Positions 44,816-52,984 of a stretch of 64,000 nucleotides of DNA are shown here, in pieces. Both the position numbers and the translations under genes were made by a program. The DNA lies in contig NZ_JRLV01000019.1 of assembly GCF_000769915.1 (NCBI RefSeq), positions 51,297 through 115,296 of the forward strand, in the 5' to 3' direction. A model generated the notes under the pieces. It had not been told where the DNA came from. It searched no databases and worked only from the letters and a program-made list of their open reading frames with translations. This DNA is from Flavobacterium beibuense F44-8. Its GTDB lineage: Bacteria > Bacteroidota > Bacteroidia > Flavobacteriales > Flavobacteriaceae. Position 1 is the stretch's first letter. The number at the start of each line of letters is the position of its first letter.

Positions 44816-45564
44816 TGTTTAGAATGACCGAAGTTGTAAAACAACTTATAATTATAAATATAATTTTCTTTGTAGGTAAAATAATAATTGGCCAAAATAT
44901 AATTGATGAGTATTTAGCCTTTCATTATTTTGGTAATCCTTCTTTTAAACCATGGCAGATAATTAGCTATATGTTTATTCATGCTGATATACGCCATATA
45001 TTTTTTAATATGCTGCTTCTGTTTTTCTTTGGTCCGTCGCTGGAGGATCAATGGGGAGGAAGTAAATTCCTGTTTTTCTATCTGTCCTGTGGTGTAGGCG
45101 CTATATTAGCAACTCAGGGAATATCATATTTTGCTTTTCATGATAGTTTAAATATTTTGGTGACCGAAGGTTATAATAAAGCTGATGTTTTGGCTGTGCT
45201 GAATGAAGGTAAGTACATGGCTAAATGGGAGGAGGTTCTCACACTAAGAGAGCTTAATAACTTGATAGGGAGTTATAGTATAGCTACACTTGGGGCTTCC
45301 GGTGCTATATATGGTGTACTTGCAGCTTATGCATTTCTTTTCCCAAACAGAGAGGTGTATTTAATGTTTGTTCTCCCTGTAAAAGTTAAGTATCTTATTG
45401 CTTTTTTTATAATAGGAGATTTAATAGCCGGATTTAAAGGACAAATGCTTATAGGTAATGCTGGTGGAACAGCATATTTTGCGCATATTGGAGGTGCGCT
45501 TATAGGTTTCCTTATGATGCTGTATTGGAAAAATCATCAGTTTAAAAATAATAGATGGAATTAG
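44812..45564 (+). CDS. Rhomboid family intramembrane serine protease (first of two)
   Basis: 250 residues. Six or more membrane helices with the active pair S163 in GASGAIYG and H225 in YFAHIGGAL. The HxxxN element RHIFFNM (H62, N66) of the second helix is present. Rhomboids cleave transmembrane substrates inside the inner membrane; substrate unknown. Compared with the second copy it has an insertion (about 110-150) between helices. ATG 44812 overlaps the mutL stop (ATGA); ATG 44824 (MTEVVKQL) is an alternative start. It ends one base before the second rhomboid gene. Confidence 0.9.
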   Translation: MMFRMTEVVKQLIIINIIFFVGKIIIGQNIIDEYLAFHYFGNPSFKPWQIISYMFIHADIRHIFFNMLLLFFFGPSLEDQWGGSKFLFFYLSCGVGAILATQGISYFAFHDSLNILVTEGYNKADVLAVLNEGKYMAKWEEVLTLRELNNLIGSYSIATLGASGAIYGVLAAYAFLFPNREVYLMFVLPVKVKYLIAFFIIGDLIAGFKGQMLIGNAGGTAYFAHIGGALIGFLMMLYWKNHQFKNNRWN

Positions 45565-45565
45565 T

Positions 45566-46486
45566 ATGGGAATTTTAGACGACTTAAAAATGGAGTACCG
45601 TATGGGTGGTATTGCGCAAAGACTTATATTTTGGAATATAGGTTTGTTTGCCATACCAATGATTCTGTTTGGTGTACTTCCTTTGTTCGGTGTTAGCCTG
45701 TCTTTTTTAAATTGGAACAGTGTAGGGGTTGACTGGCTTAGTTTATCATCAAACCCAGCCGATTTACTATGGAAACCCTGGTCGTTAATAGCATATATGT
45801 TTTTACATGCAGGCGTACTTCATTTGCTTTTTAATATGCTTATGTTGTATTTCTCTGCCAGATTCTTTCTGACTTTCTTTACACAAAAACAATTTTTCGG
45901 GCTTTACATATTAGGAGGTGTTTTTGCCGGTTTAATATTTATTTTAAGCTTTAATGTGCTTCCGGGCTTAGTATTGTCACAAGCAAAAATGGTAGGTGCA
46001 TCAGCAGCTATTATGACTATTTTAATTGCTTCGGCAGTATATGCACCTTATTATCCTATTAGGTTTCCGCTTATAGGCACACTTAAATTATGGCATATTG
46101 CGTTATTCTACGTAGTGCTGGATTTGATTCAGGCTTCCGGTGGTAATTCAGGCGGGCATATAGCGCATCTTTCCGGAGCTTTGTTTGGATATGTTTATAT
46201 AAGACTTTTGCAAAGAGGGACTGATATTAGTAGTATAGTAACAGTGGTGATTGATTTTTTTGCTAACTTGTTTAAACCTAAAAAGTCTAGCCCGTTTAAA
46301 AAAGTACACAGAAATAAAAATACTGCTACGACTAATAACAGGAGTACAGCAAGTTCGGCATCTGCAAGACAGTCTAAAGATATTACACAGCAAAAAATAG
46401 ATGATATACTGGACAAGATTAGTAAATCAGGCTATGACAGCCTGACTAAAGAAGAGAAAGAATTCTTGTTTAAAGTAGGCAAATAA
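45566..46486 (+). CDS. Rhomboid family intramembrane serine protease (second of two)
   Basis: 306 residues. Active-site serine S146 in MVGASAAIM and H201 in GGHIAHLSGALFG; H86 and N90 in LHLLFNML. GASAA instead of GASGA keeps the GxS core. After the last helix (about 220) comes a basic, Ser/Thr/Asn-rich cytoplasmic tail ending in a conserved-looking helical segment (IDDILDKISKSGYDSLTKEE). Begins one base after the first rhomboid stop, so they are translationally coupled. Confidence 0.9.
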   Translation: MGILDDLKMEYRMGGIAQRLIFWNIGLFAIPMILFGVLPLFGVSLSFLNWNSVGVDWLSLSSNPADLLWKPWSLIAYMFLHAGVLHLLFNMLMLYFSARFFLTFFTQKQFFGLYILGGVFAGLIFILSFNVLPGLVLSQAKMVGASAAIMTILIASAVYAPYYPIRFPLIGTLKLWHIALFYVVLDLIQASGGNSGGHIAHLSGALFGYVYIRLLQRGTDISSIVTVVIDFFANLFKPKKSSPFKKVHRNKNTATTNNRSTASSASARQSKDITQQKIDDILDKISKSGYDSLTKEEKEFLFKVGK

Positions 46487-46512
46487 CAACCAATAAATAA
46501 CCGGGTTTCCCC

Positions 46513-47550
46513 ATGAAAAACCTTTCCTGGTTTAATAAGCTAATGTACTTTATCAACATGGTTTTAACCGTGCTGACGTTCCTTGCTTATGTCTTACCTT
46601 TTTTGGCGCCCAAGTTATTTCCGTTACTTTCTGTTTTTACTTTAATATTACCTTTGCTGCTGGTGCTTAATTTCATCTTTTTTATGTACTGGCTGCTGCA
46701 AACTAAAAGGCAAATGCTGCTTTCGGGTTTGGTACTGCTACTGGGAATTACTTTTGTTAGTAAACTGTACAGATTCTCTTCAGACAAAGAAGAAGTAACT
46801 CCCGATGATTTTATAGTGATGAGCTATAATGTAAGGATGTTCAATTTGTACGAATGGATAGACGATACTCTTGTACCTCAAAAAATAGATAATTTTGTTA
46901 AGGAAAGAAAACCTGATGTAGTTTGTTTACAGGAATATAATAAAAAGGGGAACGACTTATTTAAGCAGTTTGAATATCGTTATATATACAAAGAAAAAGG
47001 TAAGAGTCAGCATGCCTTTTTTTCAAAGTTCCCTATTTTAAATACAGGAAGTCTTACTTTTCCTAATACGGGTAACAGTGTTGTATATGCAGATGTAATA
47101 AAAGGTAAAGACACATTAAGGTTTTACAGCATGCATTTGCAATCGGTTAAAATAAGTCCTGATATTCATGAAAAAATAGATGAAGAGAAATCAAAAATTA
47201 TATTCAGGCGCTTAAGTGAGGCTTTTAAAGAGCAACAATTACAGGCCGAAATAGTACAACAGCATAAAAAAGACTGTCATTACCCAATGATTATTTGCGG
47301 TGACCTTAACAATAGTGCTTTTTCTTATGTTTACCGAAGCATAAGGGGAGATTTGAAAGATTCGTTTGAAGAGGCAGGTAGCGGTTTTGGTAAGTCGTAT
47401 AACTATAAATATTACCCTGCGAGGATAGATTATATATTTGCTGATAACAGACTACATGTAAAAGAATTTAAAACATATGACATGTTTGTGAATTCTGACC
47501 ATTACCCTATAATATCAAGACTGGCTTTTGTGAAAGAGGATAAGGAGTAA
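46513..47550 (+). CDS. Membrane-anchored endonuclease/exonuclease/phosphatase (EEP) family protein
   Basis: 345 residues. Three hydrophobic helices in the first 85 residues anchor it. The EEP fold follows: FIVMSYNVRMFN (motif with the first Asn), KPDVVCLQEYN (metal-binding Glu), YSMHLQSVK, MIICGDLNNSAFSYVYR (catalytic Asp and Asn) and FVNSDHYPIISRL (Asp-His pair) near 332-344. All catalytic residues of the family look intact. Substrate could be nucleic acid, phospholipid or sugar phosphate; the sequence does not decide. Last gene of the mutL-rhomboid-rhomboid run and convergent with wbqC. Confidence 0.88.
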   Translation: MKNLSWFNKLMYFINMVLTVLTFLAYVLPFLAPKLFPLLSVFTLILPLLLVLNFIFFMYWLLQTKRQMLLSGLVLLLGITFVSKLYRFSSDKEEVTPDDFIVMSYNVRMFNLYEWIDDTLVPQKIDNFVKERKPDVVCLQEYNKKGNDLFKQFEYRYIYKEKGKSQHAFFSKFPILNTGSLTFPNTGNSVVYADVIKGKDTLRFYSMHLQSVKISPDIHEKIDEEKSKIIFRRLSEAFKEQQLQAEIVQQHKKDCHYPMIICGDLNNSAFSYVYRSIRGDLKDSFEEAGSGFGKSYNYKYYPARIDYIFADNRLHVKEFKTYDMFVNSDHYPIISRLAFVKEDKE

Positions 47551-47556
47551 TTATTT

Positions 47557-48171
47557 TTAAAGCTCCTGATTTTTTAAGTATTCCATAGCATAACGGCCTT
47601 CATTAAATAAAAGATCAAGTATACTTAGGTTGTTTATAAAGCCGTGCTTTTCTTCAAAAACCTGTGTGTAAGGTTCAAACTGAGAAGGATCTTTTTTTCC
47701 GTTGGCAAGATGTCGTAAGTCCTGTATACCTTCAACTTCATGAAAATACTCTGCGGTTTTTTCATAAGAGAAATCCATTCCTAGGCAATCTGTAACGATT
47801 TCCATTATCTGGAAATTAAGATCCATCATGAAAGTATGTTTTTTCTCAAATACAGGCCTTATATCGTCTTCAAAATACTCAAAGAAGGGCGAGGTTCGGT
47901 AAGCGGCCTCAAGCGATTTAAAATGCTGTTTTTGCCAGTTAAAAGCAGGCTCTATCTTAACGTCTTTAAACTTTTGATGTTTACTGTCGGTATTATGCTT
48001 TACCGGAATATTTAAAAGCTGAATACCATTAGGGCTGTATATATACATCCTGTTCCTGTTTGTTTGCTTCTGGAAATTATCTTCTGCTTCAAAAACAATT
48101 TTATCTGTTTTGGTCATGGCAACAAAGTGACTGATAGAAGGGAAGTAGGTAGGGTGTATTAAAATGCTCAT
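47557..48171 (-). CDS. WbqC-like family protein
   Basis: 204 residues from ATG 48171 (MSILIHPTYFPSISHFVAMTK), typical for WbqC, whose members begin with a hydrophobic strand and an xHPTYFP-type segment; a longer frame upstream would cross the terminator palindrome. KHTFMMDLNFQIMEIVTDCL and IQDLRHLANGK are other visible pieces. WbqC was named in O-antigen clusters; the biochemical role is unclear. In flavobacteria it normally follows lepB, as here. Ends 6 bases from the convergent EEP gene. Confidence 0.85.
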   Translation of the reverse strand: MSILIHPTYFPSISHFVAMTKTDKIVFEAEDNFQKQTNRNRMYIYSPNGIQLLNIPVKHNTDSKHQKFKDVKIEPAFNWQKQHFKSLEAAYRTSPFFEYFEDDIRPVFEKKHTFMMDLNFQIMEIVTDCLGMDFSYEKTAEYFHEVEGIQDLRHLANGKKDPSQFEPYTQVFEEKHGFINNLSILDLLFNEGRYAMEYLKNQEL

Positions 48172-48183
48172 TGGTATTGATTT

Positions 48184-48219
48184 AAAAAACTGAAGATTGA
48201 TACATTGTATCAATCTTCA
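48184..48219 (-). terminator. Terminator of lepB, a 13-base palindrome ahead of wbqC
   Basis: TGAAGATTGATAC (48191-48203) and GTATCAATCTTCA (48207-48219) form a perfect stem around ATT. On the minus strand it is followed by GTTTTTTAAA. It lies between lepB (stop at 48248) and the wbqC ATG at 48171, 13 bases beyond the T-run. Confidence 0.8.
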
Positions 48220-48247
48220 AATTTATATACTTTTAAAATATTATCAT

Positions 48248-49810
48248 TTAACTGGTTGCTTTTTTCTTTTTCTTTCTGAAGTAATCAAATACAAACCATC
48301 CGGCAAGTAGTATAAGGAAGTACTTAAAGTAAGAAACCGGTTTACCTTCACCGCTTACAGTAGTAAACATTCTGTCCCAACGTACTTTTTTACTAAAGTT
48401 TTTCCAAGGTACGTTTTGATCAAGGCTCATCCAAATGAATACAGGCTTACCAACAATATGGTCTTCCGGTACAAATCCCCAGTAACGGCTGTCTAATGAG
48501 TTGTGACGGTTATCACCCATCATCCAGTAATAATTTTGTTTAAAGGTGTATGATGTGGCTATTTCTCCATTTATCCTGATTTCATCCCCTATAACCTGAA
48601 GTTTGTTGCCTTCATACTCCTTGATAATCATTTCGTAAAAAGGAAGTGTCTCTTTTGTAAGTGTAACTGTTTTTCCTGCTTCAGGTATATAAATAGGTCC
48701 CATGTTATCACCACTCCATGAAGGTTTAGTATGAGGGAATGTTTTAGTGCCTTCGGCTGCATTAATGTCTTTTACTATAGAGTCGATACCTGTAACACCT
48801 TTAATTTTTTCGGCACCTTCTAAAGTAAGGTTCGCACGAACGGTATTTTCCAAATCACCTTGACTTCTTCCAAATTCAGTTGAACCGTTTTGATGAAGTA
48901 TTTGATATACCTGTTGCGTAGAAAGTGTTCCGGGCTTAATGTATATAGTATGGAAATACTGAAGCTTAGCCCTGTCTGATAACTGAAGTTCTTTCCCATC
49001 AATATAAACAGTACCGTTTATAATAGAAAGTGTATCTCCCGGTGTACCTACACATCGCTTAACGTAGTTCGATTTTTTATCAATAGGTTTTCTTAAGCCA
49101 ATAGATTTTGTGTCTCCAAAATATCTAACGGTATCAGTAGGCCAGTTAAATACTACGATGTCGTTTTTTTCAACCTCTTCAAAACCGGGGAATCTGAATG
49201 AAGGGAGTTGAGGCCAGTTTATATATGATTTACCTAAAACAGGCAATGTGTCGTGTACCATAGGCGCAGCAACAGCAGTCATAGGTGTGCGGGCACCATA
49301 ATGAAACTTGCTTACAAAAAGGAAATCACCAATAAGTAATGTTTTTTCAAGGGAAGCCGTAGGTATGGTAAATGGCTGCATTACATAGGTGTGTACTATG
49401 GTAGCAACTACAATAGCAAATAATAATGAACCTAAAGTGCTTTCTTTCTTCTTTTCGGCTTCATATTCTTCCTGAGTGATATATTTTACATCTTCAGCAT
49501 AGTTTATGTAGTATATGTAAAACCCTAAGGTTACAATGCCTAAAATAGTATCTAAAGATGATTTTTTACCAAAGCTTTTTAATGTAAGTACCCATACAAC
49601 AGGAAACATAATAAGGTTAACAATAGGGATAAACAATAAGATAGCCCAGTAAATCGGTTTTCTTATTATTTTCATCAGTACAACTGCATTGTATACAGGG
49701 ACTGCTGCTTCCCATTTTTTTCTACCTGCTTTTTGGTAAAGTTTCCAGGTTCCAAGGTAATGTATTACCTGTACTGCCAGAAAAAAAATAAACCATTGTA
49801 GTAAAGTCAT
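48248..49810 (-). CDS. lepB: Signal peptidase I
   Basis: 520 residues, larger than the 300 or so common elsewhere. The N-terminal 110 residues hold three or four membrane helices resembling DUF5684-like or Bacteroidetes-specific regions. The S26 catalytic domain follows: nucleophile S153 in FTIPTASLEKTLLIGD, general-base K251 in NYVKRCVGTPGDTL, and box E as YWMMGDNRHNSLDSRYWG near 430. Between box D and box E is an insertion of about 140 residues. Cleaves signal peptides at the outer face of the inner membrane. Lies in the leftward parA-parB-DUF5683-dapB-lepB run, 44 bases after dapB. A C-terminal membrane helix (YFLILLAGWFVFDYF) is present. Confidence 0.94.
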   Translation of the reverse strand: MTLLQWFIFFLAVQVIHYLGTWKLYQKAGRKKWEAAVPVYNAVVLMKIIRKPIYWAILLFIPIVNLIMFPVVWVLTLKSFGKKSSLDTILGIVTLGFYIYYINYAEDVKYITQEEYEAEKKKESTLGSLLFAIVVATIVHTYVMQPFTIPTASLEKTLLIGDFLFVSKFHYGARTPMTAVAAPMVHDTLPVLGKSYINWPQLPSFRFPGFEEVEKNDIVVFNWPTDTVRYFGDTKSIGLRKPIDKKSNYVKRCVGTPGDTLSIINGTVYIDGKELQLSDRAKLQYFHTIYIKPGTLSTQQVYQILHQNGSTEFGRSQGDLENTVRANLTLEGAEKIKGVTGIDSIVKDINAAEGTKTFPHTKPSWSGDNMGPIYIPEAGKTVTLTKETLPFYEMIIKEYEGNKLQVIGDEIRINGEIATSYTFKQNYYWMMGDNRHNSLDSRYWGFVPEDHIVGKPVFIWMSLDQNVPWKNFSKKVRWDRMFTTVSGEGKPVSYFKYFLILLAGWFVFDYFRKKKKKATS

Positions 49811-49854
49811 CTTTAAATTGTTTTTTTATATATGTATGTCTTTTGGTAAAAATG

Positions 49855-50556
49855 TTACTTTAAATCTAAAACATCTTTCATGGTAAAGACACCCTGTTTA
49901 CCAATTATCCATTCGGCAGCTACTACCGATCCCAGCGCAAAACCTTCACGGCTGTGTGCTGTATGCTTAATTTCGATTGAATCAATGTCTGAATCATAGA
50001 ATACCGAGTGTGTACCCGGAACGTTTTCTATACGCTTGGCATCAATCAGAATTTCATCATCTTTAGCATCGCTAAGTGCCCAGCTGGAGTAGTTGCTGTT
50101 TTCTATAACACCTTTAGCTAAGCTAATAGCGGTACCACTTGGAGCATCCAGTTTTTGAGTATGGTGAATTTCTTCCATTGAAACCTTGTACTGATCCAGT
50201 TTGCTCATCATTTTAGCAAGGTATTCGTTTAACTCAAAGAAAATATTAACTCCAAGACTAAAGTTAGAACCATAAATAAAGGCTCCTTTCTTTTCTTCAC
50301 ACAGCTTAACTATATTGTGGTATTCTTCAAGCCAGCCTGTTGTGCCCGATATTACTGGGACATTTTTATTAAGGCATTGTGATATATTTTCAACGGCTGC
50401 ATCAGGAATACTGAATTCTATTGCTACATCGGCATTTTCAAGTCCGTCAAAAGAATTGTCTCTTGTTTTTCGTAATACAATTTCGTGGCCTCTTTCCAAA
50501 GCAATCTTTTCGATTACTTTTCCCATTTTTCCATAGCCTAAAAGTGCAATTTTCAT
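49855..50556 (-). CDS. dapB: 4-hydroxy-tetrahydrodipicolinate reductase
   Basis: 233 residues, slightly short for the family (about 240-270). NAD(P)-binding MKIALLGYGKMGKVIE at the start (the usual GxxGxxG), VISGTTGW (family TTG segment), the catalytic EIHHTQKLDAPSGTAI near 145-160, and C-terminal EGFALGSVVAAEWI. Catalyses the second step of the lysine/diaminopimelate branch. It starts 3 bases after DUF5683 and is in the parAB-lepB run. Confidence 0.95.
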   Translation of the reverse strand: MKIALLGYGKMGKVIEKIALERGHEIVLRKTRDNSFDGLENADVAIEFSIPDAAVENISQCLNKNVPVISGTTGWLEEYHNIVKLCEEKKGAFIYGSNFSLGVNIFFELNEYLAKMMSKLDQYKVSMEEIHHTQKLDAPSGTAISLAKGVIENSNYSSWALSDAKDDEILIDAKRIENVPGTHSVFYDSDIDSIEIKHTAHSREGFALGSVVAAEWIIGKQGVFTMKDVLDLK

Positions 50557-50559
50557 ATA

Positions 50560-51129
50560 TTAAAATTGGTAACTAAGGGTTAAACCCATGTTATGTTTGT
50601 AATCAATTTGGTTTTGTTGCAGTTGTGGTCTGAGTGACAGGTTATCGCTAACGTTAAACTGCATGAGGTGGGCGTTAACATTAGCTTCAACAATGTTTAA
50701 AACATAAAATCCCAATGCCAGTAGCATTGAGAGGTCTCTGTTTTTTTGATGAAACTTTTGGGCTCTAATAAGTCTGTCTTCACCAATATCGGCAAGTTCT
50801 CCTGTTACGGTGCCGCCTGCCAAAAGTGTTTTATAGGCATCCCTGTACTCGTGGTATTTTTTGTTATTCCAGGAGTAGTAATACAGCGAAGTACCTATTG
50901 CAGCATACACAATAGGTATTTTCCAGTATTTTTTATTGTAAGCCTGTCCAAGTCCCGGTAGTACAGCCGAATAAAATGCTGCTTTAGACGGTGCTAAGGG
51001 GTCCTGGTGGACATGTTTGTTTAAAGTAACATCGGTATTCATTGTAAGCTGCAGGGAGTCATTCTCTGTTTCCTGAGCAAATGTTGCCGAAGTAATTAAA
51101 AAAATAAATATGAACAGTATGTTTTTCAC
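50560..51129 (-). CDS. DUF5683 family protein
   Basis: 189 residues. Signal peptide (MKNILFIFIFLITSATFAQE), then APSKAAFYSAVLPGLGQAYN and KYWKIPIVYAAIGTSLYYY, typical of DUF5683 in Bacteroidetes; two hydrophobic helices place it in a membrane. Function unknown. Its ATG shares one base with the parB stop, so translation is probably coupled; it is a fixed member of the flavobacterial parAB-dapB-lepB cluster. Confidence 0.88.
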   Translation of the reverse strand: MKNILFIFIFLITSATFAQETENDSLQLTMNTDVTLNKHVHQDPLAPSKAAFYSAVLPGLGQAYNKKYWKIPIVYAAIGTSLYYYSWNNKKYHEYRDAYKTLLAGGTVTGELADIGEDRLIRAQKFHQKNRDLSMLLALGFYVLNIVEANVNAHLMQFNVSDNLSLRPQLQQNQIDYKHNMGLTLSYQF

Positions 51130-52031
51130 TAACTTTTGATAAGTTTAATAATCCTTTTGAAATCTTCTTCTGAGTGAAAAGGTATGGTGATTTTACCTTT
51201 TCCTTTTGCATCAACCTTTACATCAACTTTTGCGCCAAAGAATTCAGTGATTGTATTTTTCTGCTCGTCTTCCACAGCAAAAGAATTTGCTTTTACCGTA
51301 GTTTTTTCATTTTCAGGTTTCAGGCTTTCCTGATAAGCTTTAACCAGTGCTTCTGTTTCCCTAACTGAAAGATTTCCGCTAACGATTTTCTGGTAAATAT
51401 TTGCCTGAGCGTCCTGATCTTCAATATTAATTATAGCACGGCCGTGTCCCATAGTGATAAAGCCGTCACGAATACCGGTTTGGATTATAGGATCCAGTTT
51501 TAATAAACGCAGGTAGTTAGCAATTGTAGAACGCTTTTTACCCACGCGATCACTCATTTGTTCCTGAGTAAGTTGGATTTCATCTATAAGCCTTTGGTAA
51601 GAAAGGGCAATTTCAATAGGGTCAAGGTCATGACGCTGAATATTCTCTACAAGAGCCATAACAAGCGACTCATTATCGTCTGCAAGGCGAATGTAAGCAG
51701 GTATAGTGTTTAAGCCTGCCAGTTTAGAAGCACGTAAACGACGCTCTCCCGATATAAGCTGGTATTTGTTGTATTCCAGTTTTCTAACGGTAATAGGCTG
51801 TATAACACCCAGTTCCTTAATGGAGGTGCTTAGTTCCTGTAGTGTTTCTTCGTTAAAGTTTGTTCTTGGCTGGAACGGATTAATCTCTATAGCATCAATT
51901 TCAAGCTCTATTATGTTACCAACAACCTTATCAGCATTTTTATCCTCAACCGATTTGATGTCGTTTTCCGGATCTTTTAATAATGCAGATAATCCTCTTC
52001 CAAGTGCTTGTTTTTTAATTGCTTTTGTCAT
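51129..52031 (-). CDS. parB: Chromosome partitioning protein ParB
   Basis: 300 residues. N-terminal LGRGLSALLKD, the ParB/Srx CTPase domain with INPFQPRTNF, LISGERRLRASKLAGL and VENIQRHDLDPIEIALSY, helix-turn-helix TQEQMSDRVGKKRSTIANYL near 180, and a C-terminal dimer domain ending HSEEDFKRIIKLIKS. Binds parS sites and slides as a CTP clamp. Starts 4 bases after parA. No clear parS site was found in the window. Confidence 0.96.
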   Translation of the reverse strand: MTKAIKKQALGRGLSALLKDPENDIKSVEDKNADKVVGNIIELEIDAIEINPFQPRTNFNEETLQELSTSIKELGVIQPITVRKLEYNKYQLISGERRLRASKLAGLNTIPAYIRLADDNESLVMALVENIQRHDLDPIEIALSYQRLIDEIQLTQEQMSDRVGKKRSTIANYLRLLKLDPIIQTGIRDGFITMGHGRAIINIEDQDAQANIYQKIVSGNLSVRETEALVKAYQESLKPENEKTTVKANSFAVEDEQKNTITEFFGAKVDVKVDAKGKGKITIPFHSEEDFKRIIKLIKS

Positions 52032-52035
52032 GAAC

Positions 52036-52812
52036 CTACTGTTGTACTAGTGTGTTTTTCTTTATTATTTCTTCTGCAAGGTGAATATAATTAATAGCAC
52101 CTTTGCTTGTTGCGTCATAGTTAATGATGCTTTCGCCAAAACTTGGCGCTTCACTAAGTTTCACGTTACGTTGTATAACGGTATTGAAAACCATGTCGTT
52201 GAAGTGTTTCTGTACCTCTTCAACCACTTGGTTAGACAGTCTTAAACGTGAATCATACATGGTAAGTAACAGTCCTTCAATATCCAGTGAAGGGTTGTGT
52301 ATTTTTTGTACGCTCTTAATGGTGTTAAGCAGTTTGCCTAACCCTTCAAGGGCAAAATATTCACACTGTATAGGTATTACCACAGAATCTGCAGCCGTAA
52401 GGGCATTAAGTGTTAAAAGCCCTAAAGACGGGGCGCAGTCTATCAGTATATAATCATACTTATCCTTAACGCTTTCCAGCGCAGTTTTAAGCATGTATTC
52501 TCTGTTTTCTTTATCCACAAGCTCAATTTCAATAGCCACAAGGTCTATGTGTGCCGGGATAACCGAAACATTAGGAGCGTTACAGTCAATAGTAGCTTCA
52601 TCCGGAGTATTGGTATGTTCCAGTATCTGGTAGGTGCCTCTCTCAACAGTTTCTACATCAATGCCAAGCCCAGAGCTGGCATTTGCCTGAGGGTCAGCAT
52701 CTATTAGTAATACTTTTTTTTCCAATACACCCAGCGCTGCAGCTAAGTTTACTGAAGTTGTCGTTTTTCCTACGCCACCTTTTTGGTTGGCAATAGCAAT
52801 GATCTTACCCAT
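52036..52812 (-). CDS. parA: Chromosome partitioning ATPase ParA (Soj)
   Basis: 258 residues. Deviant Walker A NQKGGVGKTTTSVNLA (8-23), DADPQANASSGLG and DYILIDCAPSLGLLTLNAL (Walker B), and RNVKLSEAPSFGESI. Chromosomal Soj length without an N-terminal HTH. Forms nucleoid-bound dimers and moves ParB-parS complexes. First gene of the leftward run parA-parB-DUF5683-dapB-lepB. Confidence 0.97.
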   Translation of the reverse strand: MGKIIAIANQKGGVGKTTTSVNLAAALGVLEKKVLLIDADPQANASSGLGIDVETVERGTYQILEHTNTPDEATIDCNAPNVSVIPAHIDLVAIEIELVDKENREYMLKTALESVKDKYDYILIDCAPSLGLLTLNALTAADSVVIPIQCEYFALEGLGKLLNTIKSVQKIHNPSLDIEGLLLTMYDSRLRLSNQVVEEVQKHFNDMVFNTVIQRNVKLSEAPSFGESIINYDATSKGAINYIHLAEEIIKKNTLVQQ

Positions 52813-52927
52813 GAATGTTTAATAATTTTAGAACCGTAAAAATACAATTATTTATGGTTTTTGAAAGTGGAATTTGTTAACATTAATTTTTGTTTTGCTA
52901 TTGCCCCGTGTTTCCTGTAATAACGCA

Positions 52928-52959
52928 GAAAAGCCGATAAATTTAATTATCGGCTTTTC
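52928..52959. terminator. Terminator between parA and the T9SS repeat gene
   Basis: GAAAAGCCGATAA and TTATCGGCTTTTC form a 13-base stem around ATTTAA. It lies about 25 bases after the end of the leftward T9SS gene (52985), which it probably ends; no long T-run follows. Confidence 0.75.
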
Positions 52960-52984
52960 CGGGAAGGTTAATTGGTTGTTTTGG

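Noticed and set aside
52157..52173. parS-like sequence GTTTCACGT in parA
   Set aside because: Only the left half matches the parS consensus; the bases code for the highly conserved NVKLSE motif of ParA, so the resemblance is explained by the protein.
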